Positions 1-8,814 of a DNA stretch of 55,691 nucleotides are shown here, piece by piece. The notes below the pieces were generated by a model. It had not been told where the DNA came from. It searched no databases and worked only from the letters and a program-made list of their open reading frames with translations. A program made the position numbers and the translations under genes. Each line of letters begins with the position of its first letter. The stretch's first letter is position 1. This stretch comes from an uncultured Eubacteriales bacterium (GTDB lineage Bacteria; Bacillota; Clostridia; Peptostreptococcales; Anaerovoracaceae). The DNA is taken from contig CACYFF010000017.1 of assembly GCA_902773665.1 (NCBI GenBank), positions 1 through 55,691 of the forward strand. The letters are read 5' to 3'.

Positions 1-691
1 ACCCATTGCCTGTATACTGTCACGCCCCTGTTCCAAAAGGTCAGCGGCAAGACTGCTCATCGGTATGATCGTCGTCGGCGCCATGGGCGCTGTCATGGAC
101 GTCGCCATGGATATCTCCTCGTCCCTGCACGAGCTGCACTACCGGGCTCCGGACCTGACGTTCAAGGAACTGTACCAGTCCGGCATTACGATCGGACGGG
201 ACGTCATGGGCACCATGGCCAACACGCTGGTGCTGGCATACATCGGCTCGTCCCTGTGCAGCATCCTGCTGCTCATCACGTATTCGGGATCTCTGCGGGA
301 ACTGCTCAACCGGGAAAACATTACGGTGGAGCTGCTGCAGGCGATCATCGGTTCGTTCTCGATCCTGCTGACGATGCCGCTGACTTCTCTGATCTGCAGT
401 TTCCTGTACACGAACAAGAGTTTCCTGAAGCTAGAGCAGAACATCAAGGATCCCAGCGACGATTTCGATCCCGACGCGCCGGTAACGGTGCTCGAACCAG
501 AGCACAAGTCCATCATTCCGAAGGATCCATTCGAGATGTTCAAGAAAAAGACGGAAGAGGGCGCTTCGAAAGAAGAGGGGCCCAAGGAGTTCGGCAGTTA
601 CTATTACGAGGGACAGCCGCCGAAAGAGAAGCGAACCAGCATCCTGTCCGCCATCGGCAAAAAGAAAGACACGGAGATAAAGAGCGAATAA
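1..691 (+). CDS. YibE/F-like membrane protein, 3' part only
   Basis: This is the C-terminal part of a YibE/F-family multi-pass membrane protein of unknown transport role; its 5' end lies outside the window. From base 65 the frame encodes the family hallmark GAMGAVMDVAMDISSSLHEL, then IGRDVMGTMANTLVLAYIGSS, two more hydrophobic segments (about residues 75-125 counted from base 65) and a charged cytoplasmic tail rich in Lys and Glu. Bases 1-57 read better in the next frame (a stretch ending PLFQKVSGKT), so a one-base frame change near 55-60 is possible. The family assignment is firm; the substrate is unknown. A terminator follows the stop. Confidence 0.8.
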   Translation, partial: PIACILSRPCSKRSAARLLIGMIVVGAMGAVMDVAMDISSSLHELHYRAPDLTFKELYQSGITIGRDVMGTMANTLVLAYIGSSLCSILLLITYSGSLRELLNRENITVELLQAIIGSFSILLTMPLTSLICSFLYTNKSFLKLEQNIKDPSDDFDPDAPVTVLEPEHKSIIPKDPFEMFKKKTEEGASKEEGPKEFGSYYYEGQPPKEKRTSILSAIGKKKDTEIKSE

Positions 692-701
692 ACGCATGCA
701 G

Positions 702-725
702 AAAAAGGACCGGAAGGTCTTTTTT
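702..725 (+). terminator. Rho-independent terminator after the YibE/F gene
   Basis: The arms 702-711 and 716-725 pair around a GGAA loop (core GACC/GGTC, then a G-T and an A/T stack), and the T-run continues to 730. It lies 10 bases after the YibE/F stop. It also overlaps the upstream ATG at 696, which is one reason to start the next gene downstream. Confidence 0.7.
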
Positions 726-773
726 CTTTTACCTGAATATGGTAATATATGGGCGGCACGGGAAAAATTATTT

Positions 774-1169
774 ATGGATATCCCCTGGGAAAAGCTGAGG
801 AAAACGGGGCTCGCTCTGTTTTGCGCTGCCGCAGCGTTTGGCAGCGTTCACAGTTATCTGGACGGCGCGGCCTTGGACGAAGCGCCGGTGCTGTACGAGG
901 AGGCGCCGGCAATTGCCGTTCTCGCAGATGACCCTGTCAGAGTAGAACCGGAAGACAGCCGCATCGACATCAACACCGCATCCGAAGAAGAGCTCTGCAC
1001 GCTGAAGGGCATCGGTCCGACGAAAGCGGCAGCCATCGTCGCGTATCGCCAAAGCTACGGCGGATTTGTATGCATTGAGGAGATCATGGAGGTGAAGGGC
1101 ATCGGCGAAGGCACCTTCGAAAAGATCCGCGAATTCATCTATATTGGGGACGAAGGCAGGGATTTATGA
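774..1169 (+). CDS. comEA: ComEA-like helix-hairpin-helix DNA-binding protein
   Basis: A short membrane-anchored protein of 131 residues. A hydrophobic segment (about residues 11-27) is followed by an acidic spacer and a C-terminal double helix-hairpin-helix domain starting DINTASEEELCTLKGIGPTKA and ending with a second hairpin VKGIGEGTFEKI. This is the DNA-binding module of ComEA, the DNA receptor for natural transformation. The SLBB domain present in many ComEA proteins is not seen, so this is a minimal form. I start it at the ATG at 774; an in-frame ATG at 696 lies in the preceding terminator. A possible extended -10 (TGGTAATAT) lies at 740-748. No other competence gene is nearby, so a role in DNA uptake is inferred. 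Confidence 0.75.
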   Translation: MDIPWEKLRKTGLALFCAAAAFGSVHSYLDGAALDEAPVLYEEAPAIAVLADDPVRVEPEDSRIDINTASEEELCTLKGIGPTKAAAIVAYRQSYGGFVCIEEIMEVKGIGEGTFEKIREFIYIGDEGRDL

Positions 1170-1267
1170 TAAAATAAATTGTTAATTGTTAAATGTATTG
1201 CGGGATATTGGTCACGGTCGGACACGCTCTCGCTAACAGGGTCCCGAAAGGCATTTAAGGAGTATAC

Positions 1268-1486
1268 ATGCTATCCGATACAGAACTCGCCAGGATCAAC
1301 GAACTGGCACATAAAAAGAAAACGGTCGGGCTGACGGAGGAAGAGCGCATCGAACAGGCACATCTCCGCGAAAAATTCCTGGAGGATTTCCGGGCCCGTT
1401 TCCGTCAGCAGCTGGACAACATTGAGATCGTCGAACCGGACGATCCCAGACTGGAAGAACAGAAGCAGAAAAACAGGAACAATTAG
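1268..1486 (+). CDS. DUF896 (YnzC-like) protein
   Basis: A 72-residue protein matching the DUF896/UPF0291 family: an N-terminal helical hairpin (INELAHKKKTVGLTEEERIE) followed by LREKFLEDFRARFRQQLDNIEIV. The function is unknown. In Bacillus the family member ynzC sits in the SOS operon with yneA; here a yneA-like gene lies about 15 kb away on the other strand. The Shine-Dalgarno AAGGAG lies about 6 bases before the ATG. The 98-base gap upstream is AT-rich at first and I see no clear hairpin in it. The stop is 2 bases before the ABC ATPase, so the two are probably co-transcribed. Confidence 0.85.
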   Translation: MLSDTELARINELAHKKKTVGLTEEERIEQAHLREKFLEDFRARFRQQLDNIEIVEPDDPRLEEQKQKNRNN

Positions 1487-1488
1487 CG

Positions 1489-2193
1489 ATGCCGCATTTT
1501 ATCGAGTTCCAAAACGTAAGCAAGATCTACCGCATGGGCGAGGTGGAGATCCCGGCTCTTCACGGCGCTTCTTTTGCCGTGGAAAAAGGGGAGATCTGCA
1601 TCATCGTCGGCCCCTCCGGCGCAGGCAAGACCACGCTGCTCAACATCCTGGGCGGCATGGATCGCCTGACGGAAGGCAAGGTCTTTCTCGACGGCCAGGA
1701 GATCTCCTCCTACGATAAAAAGCGCATGACGGCATACCGCCGCTACGACATCGGCTTCGTCTTCCAGTTTTATAACCTCATCCAGAACCTTACCGCCCGG
1801 GAAAACGTGGAACTGGCCGCCCAGATCTGCAAAGATCCCATCGACGCGGACGAAGTCCTGGCACGTGTCGGTCTGGCCGAACGGGCGAACAACTTCCCGT
1901 CACAGCTTTCCGGCGGCGAACAGCAGCGTGTCGCTATCGCCAGAGCCCTGGCGAAAAATCCAAAGCTGCTGCTCTGCGATGAACCCACGGGCGCCCTGGA
2001 TTACGTCACCGGCAAAGCCATCCTTAAACTGCTGCAAGACACCGCCCGCCAGACCGGCATGACGGTCGTCATCATCACGCACAATTCCGCGCTCACCGCC
2101 ATGGCCGACCGCATTATAAGGGTCAACAGCGGCACCATCCTCGAACAGCGCGTCAACGATACCGTAACGCCCGTAGAAGACATCGAGTGGTAG
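1489..2193 (+). CDS. ABC transporter ATP-binding protein (MacB/LolD type)
   Basis: The 234-residue ATPase subunit of an exporter-type ABC system. It has the Walker A GPSGAGKT (about residues 41-48), a Q-loop in GFVFQFYNL, the signature [15 protein letters not shown] (about 141) and the Walker [13 protein letters not shown] (about 160). Sequence type and gene order place it in the LolD/MacB/FtsE-like group that works with FtsX-fold permeases. The next gene starts essentially at its stop codon and encodes that permease, so the pair is translationally coupled. The substrate cannot be inferred. In Gram-positives such pairs often serve antimicrobial peptide resistance or envelope functions. Confidence 0.92.
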   Translation: MPHFIEFQNVSKIYRMGEVEIPALHGASFAVEKGEICIIVGPSGAGKTTLLNILGGMDRLTEGKVFLDGQEISSYDKKRMTAYRRYDIGFVFQFYNLIQNLTARENVELAAQICKDPIDADEVLARVGLAERANNFPSQLSGGEQQRVAIARALAKNPKLLLCDEPTGALDYVTGKAILKLLQDTARQTGMTVVIITHNSALTAMADRIIRVNSGTILEQRVNDTVTPVEDIEW

Positions 2194-2195
2194 CC

Positions 2196-5100
2196 ATGCT
2201 TCTGCGTTCTCTTCTCCGCACCATCCGGTCCACGCTGGGCAGATTTCTGGCGATCTTCGCCATCATCGCGCTGGGCGTCGGATTCTTCATCGGTCTCCGT
2301 GTTACCCACGATTCCATGCTGAAAACGGCAGATGATTATCTGACGGATCTTTTGCTGTACGATTTTCGCCTGATCTCCACGCTGGGGCTTACGGATGAGG
2401 ACGTTAATATGTTTGCGCGCGATCCTGCCGTCGCACTGTCGGAAGGATCGTTCTCCATCGACGCTCTGATCGAAACGGCAAAAGGGCAGGACGACGTGCT
2501 GCATTTCCACACGCTGCTGCCGGATGTCAACCGCGTGGACCTTGTGAGCGGCAGGCTGCCCGAAACATCGGACGAGATCGTTCTGGACGCCCGCTATGCG
2601 GGTCCGGGCATGGTAGGCAAAACGGTGACCCTGGCAGAGTCCAACGACGAAGATACGCTGGAACACTTCGGTCACAGCAGTTTTAAGGTCGTCGGCACGG
2701 CCAACACCTCCTATTACGTCAACTTCGAACGGGGTTCCACCAGCCTGGGCTCCGGCAAAGTCTCCGGATTTGCCTATGCGCTTCCGGCGGCTTTCGACGC
2801 AGATTATTATACCGAAGTATTCCTGCGCCTTAAGGACATGCCTTCCATGGGTTCTCAGGCCTACGACAAGGCAGCGGATGCGCAGCAGGACAGACTGGAA
2901 GGGCTTTTGGAAGAACGGGGCCAGATCCGCTACGAAGACCTGAAACAGGAAGCGAACGATAAGATCGAAGAGGCGCAGGCCGAGATCGACGATGGCTGGG
3001 CCAAGATCGACGACGGAAAAAGAGAGATCGCCGACGCGGAGAGAAAACTGGCAGACGCCGACAGGGAACTGAAGGACGCCCGCAAAGAGCTCGACGACGG
3101 CTGGGCGGAATTGAAGGACGCGGAGACGGAGCTGGCAGACGCCCGCAAGGAACTGGATGACGCCGAGATCGAACTGGCGGATTCGCGCAAGGAACTGGAC
3201 GATGCGAAGGCAGAACTGGCGGATGCCCGCCAGGAACTGGATGACGGCTGGAAGGAATACGAGGACGGCAAAAAAGAGTATGAAGACGGCCTGGCGGAAT
3301 ACGAAAAAGGTATGAGCGCCTATCGCAGCGGCCGCAGAGAAGCCAACGAACAGCTGGCCGCAGCCTCCAAACAGTTGGACGATGCCCAGGCGCAGCTAAG
3401 CGAAACGCGTACCCAGCTCGATGCAGCCGCCGAGCAGAAAACGGCCCTCGAGCAGAGCCTGCCGTACCTGGAAGGGGACAAGCTTGAGGAGGCGCAGACC
3501 GCCATCGGGACCATTTCCGAACAGCTGGCCTACGGAGAAGCCGCTTACGCTCAGGGACTGAGCGAACTGGAGAGCGGCCGGGAGGCCTACGAGGCGGCGG
3601 AAGCGTCTGCCAGAGGACAGCTTCGCTCTGCCAAGAGAAAACTGGATAAAGCCAAAGAAGAGCTGGACGCCGCGGCGCTGGAGCTGGAAGATGCGCTGGC
3701 AGAGCTGGAAGACGGCGAACAGGAGTATGCAGACGGTCTCGCCGAATACGAAGACGGGGAGCAGAAATACGCAGACGGCCTCGCGGAATATGAGGACGGT
3801 CTGAAGGAATATGAAGACGGCGTCGCAGAATACGAAGACGCAAAGACAGAGCTGGAGGACGGCGAAGCAGAGTATCAGGACGGACTCAGAGAATATCAGA
3901 CAAAGTCTGCCGATGCAGCGGTCACCATCCGGGACGCCAAGGCGGACATCGCACAGGCGGAGATCGACCTGGAAGAAGGGCAGAAGAAGGTCGACGACGC
4001 CAGAGAGGAACTGGCGGATCTGAAGGAACCTTCCACCTATGTTCTGGGACGCGACAAGAATGCGGGATACGCCGCACTGGAGAACGATACGGCTATCGTC
4101 AAGGGAATCGCGAAGGTATTTCCGCTGTTCTTCTTCCTCATCGCGGTTCTGGTATGCATCACGACAATGACCCGCATGGTGGACGAACAGAGAACGGAGA
4201 ACGGCACGCTCAAAGCGCTGGGATACAGCGACGCTGCCATCATCTCCCGCTATCTGATCTATTCAGGCAGCGCCTCGATCCTTGGCTGCTTTGCCGGTTT
4301 CTTCGCCGACTCGAAATTCATGCCCTTTACGATCTGGAAGATCTACCGCATCATGTACGACATCGACCGTCCCGTCGCGTTCGTGCTGGACTGGAAGATG
4401 TTCGGCATCTGTGCCGGGCTCTATCTGCTCTGTTCGCTGGGCTCCACCTGGTATGTGGCGCACGGGGAACTGAAGGAGATGGCGGCGCAGCTCATCCGCC
4501 CCAAGGCACCGGAAGCGGGAAAACGCGTTCTCCTCGAAAACGTTCCGGCCATTTGGAACCGCCTTAGTTTTCTGCGCAAGGTCTCGATCCGCAACATCTT
4601 CTTGTATAAAAAGCGCATGGTGATGATGATCATCGGCATCGGAGGCTGCACCGCGCTGCTGCTGACAGGCTTCGGCATAAGAGATACGATCTCCGGCATC
4701 GTAGACTATCAATACGAGGAGATCTCCCTGTACGACGGCGACGTATCGTTCGCGGAGGATATGGACGAAGACGCACAGCGGGCATTCCGGAAGGAATACG
4801 GAGACCTGATCGAAGATGCCGTCTTTCTGGCCGCTGCAAAGATGGATGTGAGCGGCAAAGCCACAGAGGAAGCGAACGTCATCTGCTTTGAAGAGCCTCC
4901 CGACGGATTCGTGGACCTTCACAGCGGAGACGCGAAACTGCCATGGCCGCAGGAAGGGGAGGCGGTGCTCAATTTCCGTCTCGCGAGGGATCTAGGCGTG
5001 ACCGCGGGAGATACCATACGCATCGTGGACAGCGACATGCGCAGCGTGGATCTGAGGGTCACCGGCGTGTTCGATAATTACCTGTTCGATTACGTCTACG

Positions 5101-5684
5101 TCTCCCGCGATACCCTGGAGAACGCCTGGGGCACCGTACCGGAGACGAAGAACGCCTACGTCGATTTTAAAGAGGGGATGGAGGTCCATCAGGCGTCCGC
5201 AGATCTGCTGGCGTCGGACGACGTGCTTTCTGTTTCGCTGGCTGCGGATCTGCGCAGCACCATCGGCAATCTGCTGGAATCCATGGACCTCGTCGTGCTA
5301 ATCGTGCTCGTGTGTTCCGGTGCGCTCGCCTTTATCGTCCTTTACAACCTGACGAACATCTCGATCACGGAGCGGCGGCGGGAGATCGCGACCCTCAAGG
5401 TGCTCGGCTTCTTCCAGAACGAAACGGCGCAATATGTCTTCCGGGAGAACCTGATCCTGACCGGCATCGCGTCGCTGTTCGGCATTCCGGCAGGGCTGGC
5501 ACTGCTGCGCTACGTCATGGCGCAGATCGTCATCAAGCAGATGTATTTCGGCTGCCGTCTTGCGCCGCTGTCCTACGTCTGGTCCGTTCTCATCACGTTC
5601 GCGTTTGCCGTGCTCATCGACCTGGCGCTGCGCGTAAAGATCGACCGGATCGACATGGCGGAATCCATGAAGGCTATCGAATAA
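2196..5684 (+). CDS. FtsX-like ABC permease with a long coiled-coil domain
   Basis: A 1,162-residue permease partner of the preceding ATPase. It starts with a membrane anchor (FLAIFAIIALGVGFFIGL) and a MacB-like extracytoplasmic region. A predicted coiled coil of about 360 residues follows (about 249-608), made of near-heptad repeats of the types ELxDAxxEL and EYxDGLx. Then come the first FtsX membrane domain (from about residue 628), a second extracytoplasmic domain, and a C-terminal FtsX domain (about 1,018-1,160). This layout occurs in large clostridial two-FtsX permeases. The coil should lie outside the membrane and could span the wall or clamp a partner (inference). An in-frame GTG at 2187 overlaps the ATPase stop; I prefer the ATG at 2196. 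Confidence 0.85.
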   Translation: MLLRSLLRTIRSTLGRFLAIFAIIALGVGFFIGLRVTHDSMLKTADDYLTDLLLYDFRLISTLGLTDEDVNMFARDPAVALSEGSFSIDALIETAKGQDDVLHFHTLLPDVNRVDLVSGRLPETSDEIVLDARYAGPGMVGKTVTLAESNDEDTLEHFGHSSFKVVGTANTSYYVNFERGSTSLGSGKVSGFAYALPAAFDADYYTEVFLRLKDMPSMGSQAYDKAADAQQDRLEGLLEERGQIRYEDLKQEANDKIEEAQAEIDDGWAKIDDGKREIADAERKLADADRELKDARKELDDGWAELKDAETELADARKELDDAEIELADSRKELDDAKAELADARQELDDGWKEYEDGKKEYEDGLAEYEKGMSAYRSGRREANEQLAAASKQLDDAQAQLSETRTQLDAAAEQKTALEQSLPYLEGDKLEEAQTAIGTISEQLAYGEAAYAQGLSELESGREAYEAAEASARGQLRSAKRKLDKAKEELDAAALELEDALAELEDGEQEYADGLAEYEDGEQKYADGLAEYEDGLKEYEDGVAEYEDAKTELEDGEAEYQDGLREYQTKSADAAVTIRDAKADIAQAEIDLEEGQKKVDDAREELADLKEPSTYVLGRDKNAGYAALENDTAIVKGIAKVFPLFFFLIAVLVCITTMTRMVDEQRTENGTLKALGYSDAAIISRYLIYSGSASILGCFAGFFADSKFMPFTIWKIYRIMYDIDRPVAFVLDWKMFGICAGLYLLCSLGSTWYVAHGELKEMAAQLIRPKAPEAGKRVLLENVPAIWNRLSFLRKVSIRNIFLYKKRMVMMIIGIGGCTALLLTGFGIRDTISGIVDYQYEEISLYDGDVSFAEDMDEDAQRAFRKEYGDLIEDAVFLAAAKMDVSGKATEEANVICFEEPPDGFVDLHSGDAKLPWPQEGEAVLNFRLARDLGVTAGDTIRIVDSDMRSVDLRVTGVFDNYLFDYVYVSRDTLENAWGTVPETKNAYVDFKEGMEVHQASADLLASDDVLSVSLAADLRSTIGNLLESMDLVVLIVLVCSGALAFIVLYNLTNISITERRREIATLKVLGFFQNETAQYVFRENLILTGIASLFGIPAGLALLRYVMAQIVIKQMYFGCRLAPLSYVWSVLITFAFAVLIDLALRVKIDRIDMAESMKAIE
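2990..3310 (+). repeat. 21-bp-period coding repeats, first block
   Basis: Imperfect in-frame repeats of 7 codons inside the permease gene, translating to variants of (K/R)ELDDAxxELADA. Copies are diverged at DNA level but still share GAACTGGxxGAxGC words. They encode the first half of the coiled coil. Confidence 0.7.
3663..3842 (+). repeat. 21-bp-period coding repeats, second block
   Basis: A second run of 7-codon repeats. The units translate to variants of DGLAEYE, DGEQKYA, DGLKEYE and DGVAEYE, with strong DNA similarity between units (GAATAYGARGACG words recur every 21 bases). Repeats of this kind can expand or contract. Confidence 0.75.
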
Positions 5685-5698
5685 TCCCGCATGGCGCC

Positions 5699-5735
5699 TT
5701 GACACTTCATACCGAAATGCAATAAAATGAAGTGT
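5699..5735 (+). promoter_or_regulatory. alaS promoter embraced by an inverted repeat
   Basis: A perfect -35 TTGACA (5699-5704) and a -10 TAAAAT (5723-5728) with an 18-base spacer precede alaS. A perfect 9-bp inverted repeat, ACACTTCAT (5702-5710) and ATGAAGTGT (5727-5735), overlaps both hexamers and is followed by TTTTTAT. It could be an operator, a terminator for the upstream permease, or both. GGAGGT at 5753-5758 is the alaS ribosome site. Confidence 0.7.
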
Positions 5736-5767
5736 TTTTATAAGCATATTTTGGAGGTAGTTTTAGT

Positions 5768-8410
5768 ATGAAATACATGGGCGTAAACGAACTGCGCGAG
5801 AAGTTCCTGAAGTTCTGGGAGACCAAGGACCATCTCAGACACGCTAGTTATTCCCTGATCCCTGAAAACGATAAATCCCTGCTGCTGATCGCAGCCGGCA
5901 TGGCACCGTTAAAGCCTTATTTCAGCGGCGCGCAGGTTCCGCCCAGAAAGCGCATGACCACGGCGCAGAAGTGCATCCGCACGAACGACATCGATAACGT
6001 CGGACACACCGCCCGCCACGCCACGTTCTTCGAAATGATGGGCAACTTCTCCTTCGGCGACTATTTCAAAGAAGGCGCCATCAACTGGGGCTGGGAGTTC
6101 ATCACGTCCCCGGAATGGCTGGACATCCCCAAGGAAAAGGTCTGGGCGACCATCTATGAGGATGACGATGAAGCTTATAACATCTGGAGAGAACAGGTCG
6201 GCATGCCCGCAGAGCGCATCGTTCGCCTCGGCAAGGAAGATAACTTCTGGGAGATCGGCACCGGTCCCTGCGGACCCTGCAGCGAAGTCTACTACGACAG
6301 AGGCCCCGAATACGGCTGCGGCAAGCCCGACTGCAAACCCGGCTGCGACTGCGACCGCTACATGGAGTTCTGGAACTTCGTATTTACCCAGTTCGACCGC
6401 CAGGAGGACGGCAGCTACGTTCCTCTGGCCCATCCCAACATCGATACCGGCATGGGTCTGGAGAGAATGGCCTGCATCATGCAGGGCGTAGACTCCATCT
6501 ATAACATCGACACCATGCACGAGATCCTGCAGGAAGTCTGCAAGCTGTCCGGGGTCAAATACCAGGACGGCGCGGCGCCCACCGACGTATCGCTGCGCAT
6601 CATCACGGACCACGTCCGCACCGTATCCTTCATGATCGGCGACGGCATCCTGCCCAGCAACGAGGGCAGAGGCTACATCCTGCGCAGACTGCTGAGAAGA
6701 GCGGCCCGCCACGGCAGACTGCTGGGCATCAAGGGCGCCTTTATCAACGATGTCGCAGAGAAGGTGTTCGAACAGTACGGCGAAGCTTATCCCGAACTCA
6801 TCGAACGCAAGGACTACATCCGCAAGATCATCAGCATCGAAGAGGAAAAGTTCGACCAGACCGTCGAATCCGGCATGTCCGTTCTGGAAGGCTACATGGC
6901 AGAAGCCAAGGCGGCCGGCAAAACGCAGCTGTCCGGCGAACAGGTCTTTAAGCTCTACGACACCTACGGATTCCCCATCGAGCTCACCCAGGAGATCGCC
7001 GAAGAACAGGGCTATACCGTGGATGAGGAAGGCTTCCGCGCTCACATGCAGGCGCAGAAAGATCAGGCCAGAGCTGCCAGAAAAGCAGAGGACAATGAAG
7101 GCTGGCTGGACGAGAGCGTCATGTTCAAGGATTATCCGGCGACGGAATTTACGGGCTACGACAGTCTCGCCATGGACGCGAAGGTCCTGGGTCTCGTGCG
7201 CGGCATGAACGCGCTCAAGAGCGCAGGAGAGGGCGAAGAAGTCCGCATCGTTTTAGACCGCACCCCGTTCTATGCGGAAGGCGGCGGCCAGGTGGGCGAT
7301 ACCGGTCTGCTCGAGGCGGACGGATTTACCGCAGCCGTGACCGACACCATCAAGGTGGGCAATGTCTACGTCCATAAGGCAGTCGTGACCGCGGGCGAAG
7401 TCTCGGTAGGCGATACCGTTACGGCCTGCGTGGATGCCCTCAGAAGACACGCCATCGCCAGAAACCACACCGCGACCCACCTGCTGCAGAAGGCGCTGCG
7501 CACCGTTCTGGGTGACCACGTCGAACAGGCGGGCTCCCTCGTCAACGAAAACGAGCTGCGCTTCGACTTTACGCACTTCGAAGGCATCTCCGCGGAAGAC
7601 CTGGCCAGAGTAGAGGATATCGTGAATGCCGAGATCCTGAAGTTTACGGACGTCGAGACCAAAGAGATGCCCATCGACGAAGCCAAGAAGCTGGGCGCCA
7701 TGATGCTGTTCGGCGAAAAGTACGGCGAGACCGTCCGCGTCGTAAACGTTCCGGACTTCTCCATGGAATTCTGCGGCGGCACCCACGTCGCCAACATCGG
7801 TCAGATCGGCTGCCTGCACATCGTCTCCGAATCCGGCGTCGCCGCCGGCACCAGACGCATCGTGGCGGTCACCGGATCTGCCGTCAACACGCTGCTGGCA
7901 GAGGAACAGGCCCGCATCGCTGCGGCAGCCGCTTCCTTAAAGACCAACGCAGCCGGATTGGAAAAGCGGGCAGAAGACATGGCTGCGGAACTGAAGGCCG
8001 TGAAGAAGGAACTGGAAGAACTGAAGGCGAAAGCCGCGCAGGAAGGCGCAGGAGACCTGCTGAAGGAAGCGAAGGTCTTCGGTACGGCCCGACTCATCGA
8101 GCACACGTTCGAAGGCGCCGGCATCGACCAGCTGAGGAGCCTGTCCGACCAGATCAAGGCGGCGGAAAAGAACGTCGTGATGGTATTTGCGGCGGTCAAC
8201 GGGGAAAAGGCCACGCTGATGGTCTCCGTCACCGACGACCTCACAGAAAAGGGCTACCACGCCGGCAACATGATCAAGGAGATCGCCAAGGCGGCAGGCG
8301 GAGGCGGCGGCGGAAAAGCCGACATGGCGCAGGCCGGTGCGAAGGATCTGGCCAAGTTACCCGATGCGTTCGCTAAGGCGGAAGAACTGATGGCAGCCAA
8401 GGCAAAATAA
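5768..8410 (+). CDS. alaS: Alanyl-tRNA synthetase
   Basis: Charges tRNA-Ala with alanine in the cytoplasm. The 880-residue length is normal. The N-terminal class II catalytic domain starts LREKFLKFWETKDH and contains an RxTT-type motif (KRMTTAQKCIRTNDI). The editing domain has the zinc ligands HTATH (about residue 566) and CGGTH (about 668). A helical region and a Gly-rich C-Ala end (GGGGGGKADMAQAG) complete the protein. No T-box leader is seen; instead it has its own strong promoter with an overlapping inverted repeat. It heads the conserved order alaS, ireB, ruvX. Confidence 0.97.
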   Translation: MKYMGVNELREKFLKFWETKDHLRHASYSLIPENDKSLLLIAAGMAPLKPYFSGAQVPPRKRMTTAQKCIRTNDIDNVGHTARHATFFEMMGNFSFGDYFKEGAINWGWEFITSPEWLDIPKEKVWATIYEDDDEAYNIWREQVGMPAERIVRLGKEDNFWEIGTGPCGPCSEVYYDRGPEYGCGKPDCKPGCDCDRYMEFWNFVFTQFDRQEDGSYVPLAHPNIDTGMGLERMACIMQGVDSIYNIDTMHEILQEVCKLSGVKYQDGAAPTDVSLRIITDHVRTVSFMIGDGILPSNEGRGYILRRLLRRAARHGRLLGIKGAFINDVAEKVFEQYGEAYPELIERKDYIRKIISIEEEKFDQTVESGMSVLEGYMAEAKAAGKTQLSGEQVFKLYDTYGFPIELTQEIAEEQGYTVDEEGFRAHMQAQKDQARAARKAEDNEGWLDESVMFKDYPATEFTGYDSLAMDAKVLGLVRGMNALKSAGEGEEVRIVLDRTPFYAEGGGQVGDTGLLEADGFTAAVTDTIKVGNVYVHKAVVTAGEVSVGDTVTACVDALRRHAIARNHTATHLLQKALRTVLGDHVEQAGSLVNENELRFDFTHFEGISAEDLARVEDIVNAEILKFTDVETKEMPIDEAKKLGAMMLFGEKYGETVRVVNVPDFSMEFCGGTHVANIGQIGCLHIVSESGVAAGTRRIVAVTGSAVNTLLAEEQARIAAAAASLKTNAAGLEKRAEDMAAELKAVKKELEELKAKAAQEGAGDLLKEAKVFGTARLIEHTFEGAGIDQLRSLSDQIKAAEKNVVMVFAAVNGEKATLMVSVTDDLTEKGYHAGNMIKEIAKAAGGGGGGKADMAQAGAKDLAKLPDAFAKAEELMAAKAK

Positions 8411-8423
8411 CTGCAGCGCCTTC

Positions 8424-8452
8424 TTGAGAATTACACAAAACGTCTGTATAAT
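8424..8452 (+). promoter_or_regulatory. Promoter of ireB
   Basis: TTGAGA (8424-8429) and a perfect TATAAT (8447-8452) with a 17-base spacer lie just after the alaS stop, 38 bases before the ireB start. So ireB-ruvX can be transcribed separately from alaS. Confidence 0.75.
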
Positions 8453-8489
8453 ATAAAAGGTGATTAGAGAATCGAACAGGAGGTAAAAA

Positions 8490-8738
8490 GTGGAGAGAAA
8501 AACGATACTGTTCAGCAGTCCGGAAAAACCCGAGCAGAGAACGACGGAAGACATCCTCAAGACTGTGTACGACGCGCTGGAGGAGAAGGGTTACAATGCC
8601 ATCGATCAGATGGTCGGCTACATTCTTTCCGGCGATCCCTCCTATATTACGGGTCACAACAACGCCAGAAACCTCATCCGGCATATCGAACGGGACGATC
8701 TGGTAGAGGAACTTCTCCGGAATTTCCTGAAGAAATAA
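8490..8738 (+). CDS. ireB: IreB family regulatory phosphoprotein (UPF0297)
   Basis: An 82-residue protein matching the IreB/YrzL family along its whole length, including [36 protein letters not shown] and the helix [21 protein letters not shown]. In Enterococcus, IreB is a substrate of the Ser/Thr kinase IreK and modulates cephalosporin resistance; that role here is inferred from family. The start is GTG, preceded by AGGAGGT at good spacing. It lies between alaS and ruvX, the usual Bacillota order. A terminator follows it. Confidence 0.93.
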   Translation: MERKTILFSSPEKPEQRTTEDILKTVYDALEEKGYNAIDQMVGYILSGDPSYITGHNNARNLIRHIERDDLVEELLRNFLKK

Positions 8739-8760
8739 TCGGCATATCATCGCAAAGAAA

Positions 8761-8796
8761 CAAAACAAAGCGGACTTTACAGGTCCGCTTGTTTTG
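8761..8796 (+). terminator. Terminator-like hairpin between ireB and ruvX
   Basis: CAAAACAAAGCGGAC (8761-8775) pairs with GTCCGCTTGTTTTG (8783-8796) with one bulged A and a short loop. The hairpin is long, and its right arm carries CTTGTTTTG. It may be partial (read-through), because ruvX follows with no obvious promoter of its own. Confidence 0.7.
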
Positions 8797-8814
8797 GAAT
8801 ATGGGGACATTTTT

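Noticed and set aside
2830..3843. Long open frame on the - strand, 337 residues, Arg/Pro-rich
   Set aside because: It is the antisense of the repetitive coiled-coil codons, which keep the opposite frame open. Composition is unnatural and no ribosome site is present.
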